A stretch of 64,000 nt of DNA from contig JBCAMK010000004.1 of NCBI GenBank assembly GCA_038503065.1, forward strand, positions 1,377,001-1,441,000. The letters are read 5' to 3'. The notes beneath the pieces are model-generated. The model did no database searches. It had not been told where the DNA came from and saw nothing but the letters and a program-made list of their open reading frames with translations. Positions 58,501 through 64,000 of the stretch are shown here, piece after piece. The stretch's first letter is position 1. Each line of letters starts with the position of its first letter. A program made the position numbers and the translations under genes. The DNA is from Paragyromitra xinjiangensis. Lineage: Eukaryota; Ascomycota; Pezizomycetes; Pezizales; Discinaceae.

Positions 58501-60738
58501 TCAATCACTTGCCGTGGGAGATAGCGTCTTTGGAATATCTCCGGGAGAATTTTCTACTCAATTCGTCATTTCACCAACTTTATGCCAAAAGTTTGAGGCC
58601 AGTTCATATACAGACTATTTGAAGGCAGCAACTATTCCCGTGGCGTATGCGACAGCTGTTCATGCGTTAGTGGATTTAGCCAGAATATCAGACGAAGACG
58701 TAAGCCACATACATTCCCCCACCCATCTCTTAGAATTAAACCCTAGGTAGTAGCTCACGTTTTCTTGATAGAAACTTCTGGTACTCCACGAGACAGGCTC
58801 TGTTGGGGTAGCAGCTGTCAAATTCGCACAATATCTTGGAGCTGATGTTTGTTCCCATATCTTTGTGTTATTCGCGAGTTTTCTAACCTCGAGATGCAGG
58901 TATACGTGACCGCAAACTCTATAGAGCACAAAGAAAATTTGATCAAGGTCTTGGATCTTTCACCTTCCCAAGTCTTACTAAGTGACACCGAACTCAAGGG
59001 ATTTGATGTTATCCTGAGTTCTGGAGAAAGCGCAGCCTCGACCGAAGCCTGGGCAAAGATTGCTCCTAGCGGTAAATTCATTCATCTAGGTGTGAAGAAA
59101 GGCCAAGGAGCCGAGTCTGTTCTGTCGCAACCATTTGTTCGAGGCGCAAGCTATTCATCGTTTGATCTATTGGAGTGGCAAGACAGGCGACCCAAGCAAG
59201 CCAAGGAGTAAGAGCCACCATATTCGTATTGTTTAGATTAGTTTCTCGAGACGAAACAGCTAACGAGGGATTAGGCTTCTGGCTCGTATTGCGGCATCTT
59301 ACCGAAATGGGGAGATTCCTGCCCTCCCGCCGGTTGTTTTCGATGTCGGGGCTATAGATGCAGCTTTTGAGGGATACTCAGAAACCCTGAGCGAAGGGAA
59401 GAGAGTTATTGACGTGGGGGCCTACGGAAGTTTGATCAAGGTATGCTTCTTCCCATCACTTCCTCATACAGAGCAATTATAGTAACTTCATTCGCCTTGA
59501 AGGTCCAAGCAAGCAAGCGTCAACAGCTTTTCCGGAGCGACTCAAGCTATCTCCTAGTAGGGTGTCTTGGGGGTCTCGGGCGAAGTCTCACAACTTGGAT
59601 GATCGAGAATGGAGCAAGAAATCTCATATTCCTTTCGAGATCTGGGATCGATAGCCCGGCCGCTGCAACCCTTGTGCATGATATCGAAGCTCAGGGTGTT
59701 AAAGCAACCGTCATCCGAGGTGATGCGTCCTCAAAAGCCGACGTCGAGAAAGTTAAGGAAAACATGGACCCAGTACTGCCTATTCGTGGAATTGTTCAAG
59801 CAGCTATGGTCTTGGTGGTATGTGATTTGGATATTCGATACCAGTTATTACTTTCTCGAGCAAAGCTTACTAAAACGTATACACAGGACGGATTTTTCGA
59901 TCGTATGACAGTTGACAATTTCAAGACATCTATCACTCCTAAAGTAAACGGGACCCAAAATCTCCACGACATCTTCTTAGACCAACAACTTGATTTCTTC
60001 GTCATGACAAGTTCGATATCCGGTCTTCTCGGAACCCCCGGCCAGAGCAACTATTCAGCCGCCAACAATTACCTAGATGCTCTAGCACGTCATCGACACT
60101 CACTCGGCCTCCCTTGTGTCTCGTTAATTCTCCCAATGGTTCTTGGCGTTGGATACGTCAGCGATCACCCAGAGATCGAAGAGGGACTCACTCGGAAAGG
60201 GCTTTATGGAATTGACGAAGACGAACTCTTAGAGGGCTTTGACAAAGCAATCTCTGCTCAAACCTTCCACTCCGCAGGCAACCATTCTCACTTGGAGCAA
60301 ATCGTAATCGGTCTTGAGCCATCACGACTTGCGAAGGCTATCGGCAACAAGCAAACCACAGATGCATTTTGGCTATCTTATGGCCGTCTCTCCCATGTTC
60401 GCAGTAGCCTTGAAGCCCTTCAGAGCAAGACTCAAGGCGGAAAAGGAGGTGGAGGTGGTGATATTTTGAACAGTCTCAGAGGAGCTGCATCGGAAGAGGT
60501 CGCCGTACAGCTAGCAACAGCTCATGTCATCGAAAAGTTGTCAAGAATGCTTTTGGTTGCGGCAGAGGAGTTTGAACCAAGCAAAACTGTTTCGGCTTAT
60601 GGCTTAGATAGCATGATTGGTGCAGAGTTCAGGAATTCTCTTTTCAAGGATTTTGGTGTAGATGTGTCTTATCAGCAGTTAATGGGCCCCACCATGACTC
60701 TTTCGGCATTAGGGGAACATTTGTATACATCTCAGTAG
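52550..60738 (+). CDS. Highly reducing type I polyketide synthase, 20 exons
   Basis: Iterative megasynthase of 2345 aa. Exons: 52550-52628, 52683-53157, 53219-53419, 53486-53593, 53662-53890, 53962-54085, 54142-54618, 54678-54806, 54871-55014, 55067-56064, 56132-56435, 56489-57460, 57517-57644, 57695-58363, 58415-58699, 58772-58846, 58900-59207, 59275-59440, 59503-59817, 59887-60738. KS: Cys192 (NTACSSS), His330 (HGTGT), His371 (NIGHSE). AT: GHSSG, Ser654. DH: His987 ([10 protein letters not shown]) and Asp1165 (HPSSID). A degenerate C-methyltransferase follows (about 1240-1420). ER about 1640-1955, with GSVG in place of the usual GGVG. KR: GCLGGLG (1977-1983) and Tyr2118. ACP: Ser2304 (GLDSM). 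No release domain is present. Expected product: a reduced unmethylated chain. The donor at 58847 (GTTTGT) is atypical. Confidence 0.93.
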
Positions 60739-61542
60739 GGAGTTGCATGTGATTTGACTTGGAGATGACGGCGTACCTGGGTGGTTGTTACTTGTACTTA
60801 TTCCTCATAATTTTCTTATTGCGCAGGTTTCTGTCTCACTATTTGGTTGTATTTTCTTAGCTTTCTTTGATTAATTTTTCAAATATTATTGTTAGATCCA
60901 ATAATCACCGGTCCAAATGTTCTGATGATGTACTATCAGTGACATTTCCCCTATTGGGTAGCAAGCTTGCCTTGACGATAGTATCTACGGATGTCGAAGC
61001 AGAATGCATGTAGTTTGGCCCCCACAAATTTATTCTGCCTGAGATGATCAGCTCTTGAAAATTTGTTCTCCACACAGTAAACGGTACGGCTCCACGCCGT
61101 ATCAGGCAGTCCCAGAGGCATGCAAAGGACCTCCCCTCCACCCGCAGCTACACAGCACCATTCGGTATGGAAACCAGCTCTACTAAAACAGGCCTAGAAT
61201 CTTTCCATATTGCATACAGCCAGAAGCTCCCGTTTCTGTGATCTCTTGGGCCAGAGAGTACTATTCAGGGTTAGGTTTTCGCATTCTAAGACTCCGATTG
61301 GTTCTTCGCCTCGGTAGCACACTTCAGGACCTCCGAAGACTCATCCTGCTATGGATAAAACGAGGCAACCAATCGGCGAACTCCTGGTACGACCTTTGAA
61401 ATTTATGATCTAGGCAACCTAAGAATTGATTCTCATATTTAAGAGACCTCCTTCGGCTTAAAGAGCGAGGAAGTCACCTACTTCAGACTGAATCCGATTA
61501 CTAGCCGCAAAACATACTTTTCCAATACCTAAACGAACGGCC
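60739..61542. other. Spacer between PKS and F-box-like gene
   Basis: About 800 bp. It holds the PKS 3' UTR and the promoter of the next gene, both on the plus strand. No other feature seen. Confidence 0.6.
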
Positions 61543-63426
61543 ATGGACCCCTTCAAAGTACTCGGCGACTTCGAAATTGCTATCATCGTTGAGAACTTCA
61601 ACCGTGAAGACATAATACGCCTCCAACTCATCAACCGCAACTGGCGTGAAATCCTCAACTCCAACTTCATCTCCAAAGTTGCCTTCCTACATCACTTTTC
61701 ATGGTGCCGGGAAGTGACCGAATACCACCGTCTCGTGAAGGAAGCGAATAAACGAGCTCTTGAAGTGGAGAACGATGAAGTGGAGCCAGCACCAAGATAT
61801 GATTTCACTGCCGCATTCCGTAAAGCTCTCCGCCAGCGTATGAGCTTCCGAAACGCGACACCCCAAAGAGTACGGGAGTTCTGCGTGCCGACGTATACTT
61901 GGGATGGAGCAGACACACCCACGAGTGAAACGATATGGGCAGTTTCAGATAGTAACGAACCGAGCTATATTGCGTGGGTGACGGCGCGCGGTGTGCTCAA
62001 AATTGTGGATCCAGAAAGAGACAGTAAAATTATCCGTACATCAATACCAGTACCGGTATTTAGCGATCGAATCCATCTGGAAAGTGGGCCTAGAATTGGA
62101 ACCCGTAGAATAGAAGCAAAGGCACTAAAGATTATGGCGGGGGTGATTGTGTTAAGAGGAAATGGTAATATCACGACTCGTGCATCAGGAAATTATAGGG
62201 TGACTGTCATGTAAGTATCCATTTCGCTGCCCAAATATCCTCGTCGAAATTATACCATCAAGAACAATTGTTGATCGAGCCTCGATAGATTCCTCGGTTT
62301 CTCCGCTGAAACAGGAGTACTGCTCTGGCAGCACCTTGTGCCCTATCACATACTAAACCATTACACGCTCAACCCAATCGTGGCCGGTCACTTTGACCTC
62401 GTCAACCGGGATGGAAAGCCCGCATTGGTATACATCGTCCGCCATGGTGATTGTGACAAAAATGGTGGCGTCTCCATCCACTGGGTAGATCTTCACACTG
62501 GCACTAAAATCAGCGAAGCTTTTCTTGATCTTGGACCCCTAAGTCCACAAGGCCACGGCCCATTTTCACCGTTGAACTGGCTCTGGAGAGATATCAAATT
62601 CTCCAAAGATGGGCGCTACCTTGCTACTGTAACACTAAAAGAGGAAACAGCAAGTAGGATGGAAACTCGAGAAAGATTGGAATTGAATGTCCTTGTCCCA
62701 CGTGGTGCGCACCATAACTGGGGTTACGACTTGTTCCTTGGCCGAATCAGAGGACGGGCATATAGAGTGTATATTCATGACATGAAGACAGGAAAACTCG
62801 TCATAAACCATGAGTTAGAACGACCCGACGAGTCCAACAGCGGCAACATCAAGGCAGAATTCTCACCAAAGATCGATTTCTCTCCCACCTCGGAGATCAT
62901 AAGTCTAGTTGAGGAGACATATGCCTACTTAGCGCACGAGCCTTCGACTGAGAAAGTAACAATCGAGTCATATGGCTGGACGATTGACCTGCGGCGTAAG
63001 ATGGTTGCCATTGACGAGCATATCAGGCGTACGCTCTACACCTCGCAACTCAGCGAAAATGAATGTGGATCGGCTGGTAGCTGCAGTCCGTACAGGGTTG
63101 AGACGTTTATCCCCAGCGACAACGTGTCTGTAATACGCTATAGTACTCGAGACAGAAAAACACGCTTCGATGTAGGCAGCTATCTCGCTGGGGCCGACGA
63201 GATCGGTCAGGATGGTGCAGAACAGGATACATCACTAATGTGGGATCGTAAAACGGTTTTTCTACACCCAACAGAGAGTTCAGTATGGGAGACCCCAGCT
63301 ATGATGATACTTTCTGGTTCTGGCTCGTGGCGGGATGGACTGGTAATCAATGAGAGGTATATAGGTATATCTCCTAGTAACCCTGTAAAGTCAGATCTGA
63401 CGATCTTGGATTTTGGGAGCAATTGA
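61543..63426 (+). CDS. F-box-like domain protein
   Basis: Predicted adaptor of an SCF ubiquitin ligase, by its N terminus only. Exons 61543-62210 and 62289-63426 join in phase 2 to 601 aa. Residues about 1-45 look like an F-box (MDPFKVLGDFEIAIIVEN, then LQLINRNWREIL). The rest has a repeated beta-strand character, with segments such as FLGFSAETGVLLWQH and IKFSKDGRYLATVTL that recall beta-propeller repeats common behind fungal F-boxes, but no standard WD40 GH...WD repeat is clear. The second exon on its own could start at GTG 62338, yet the join at 62210/62289 gives a better N-terminal continuation. The gene is probably unrelated to the PKS. Confidence 0.78.
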
Positions 63427-64000
63427 AAGCCGTGCATAATAAAGACTCGAGTCTTTTATTCCGCAAAGGTTAAATGCAGGAATATGAGAGACATTCAACA
63501 GTCATCCTACCTCTATTTCCGAGAGTGAACGATATGACGTAAAAGAACCAATAAAGAAAAGCCAGAAATATCCTCACTGGGTAAGATATCGTAAAAATCT
63601 TGGAACCTATTCCACCAATCACAAGGCTGGTAGGTTGGTCATCATCTTCGATGACGATAAATTAAGCTCTAGTAGGGGAAACGAGCCAGCCTTGACAATA
63701 GCCACAAATATATAGCATCTTTGTCGTTAATGAATAAAGTACCGCTAGTCACCTCGGACCGTCCTCTAGGAAAAGTTTTCCTGCCTATACCATAGAATGT
63801 TAGAGATAACCCTCTGTTAAAATTTCTATTAAAGGTCTGGCAGGATTTTACCTATGAAAGCAGGGTAGACAGTTCTTCACGGAACGAGAAATCCGTCTAA
63901 CTGTATGCAGGATAATCCTTCGGCGCCCAGATGGGTGGGAGTGATACCCATCCAACTTACATACCAGTCTCTGGCAGAAAGGATCCCATCATCCCATTTC
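63427..64000. other. 3' flank at the window end
   Basis: About 570 bp after the F-box-like gene. No gene or repeat seen. Confidence 0.6.

Overview
The window is nuclear DNA of a filamentous ascomycete (Pezizomycotina). The evidence is genes with many short GT-AG introns, fungal-only families (XlnR-type Zn2Cys6 factor, highly reducing polyketide synthase, fungal rhodopsin-like membrane protein), a dispersed 5S rRNA gene, and a Tad1-like LINE with a chromodomain Ty3/gypsy element nested in it. Species cannot be fixed from sequence alone. Most ORFs are fragments of multi-exon genes, so gene models were rebuilt by joining exons at GT/AG sites that keep frame and restore family motifs.

Left end (1-14 kb): a secreted GH31 alpha-glucosidase of the fungal AgdC type (1725-5138, 12 exons), a compact XlnR-type zinc-cluster protein (7185-8180), then about 5.7 kb with no convincing gene, ending at a 119-nt 5S rRNA gene (13913-14031).

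Middle (14-35 kb): a loose group of oxidoreductases and membrane proteins typical of secondary metabolism: SDR (14487-15531, -), flavin monooxygenase (16988-18855, -), BBE-type FAD oxidase 1 (20222-21923, +), polytopic membrane protein of unknown family (22340-23465, -), rhodopsin-like 7TM protein (25356-26544, +), BBE-type oxidase 2 (28620-30330, -) and a quinone/enoyl reductase-like MDR (33737-35146, -). The spacers are long and gene-poor.

Repeat block (38.1-50.5 kb): a minus-strand LINE split in the reverse transcriptase region of ORF2 by a complete plus-strand chromovirus (39970-46023) with two 421-bp LTRs that read as identical and a 5-bp CCCAG target duplication. Removing the insertion leaves the LINE ORF2 in frame. 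The LINE ORF1 has an in-frame TGA, and the gypsy gag needs frameshifts.

Right end (52.5-64 kb): a 20-exon highly reducing PKS (52550-60738; KS-AT-DH-degenerate MT-ER-KR-ACP, 2345 aa), then an F-box-like protein (61543-63426). The PKS, the MDR, the two BBE oxidases, the FMO, the SDR and the orphan membrane protein could form one biosynthetic locus separated by transposon insertion. Co-function is an inference; the sequence shows only proximity and family type.
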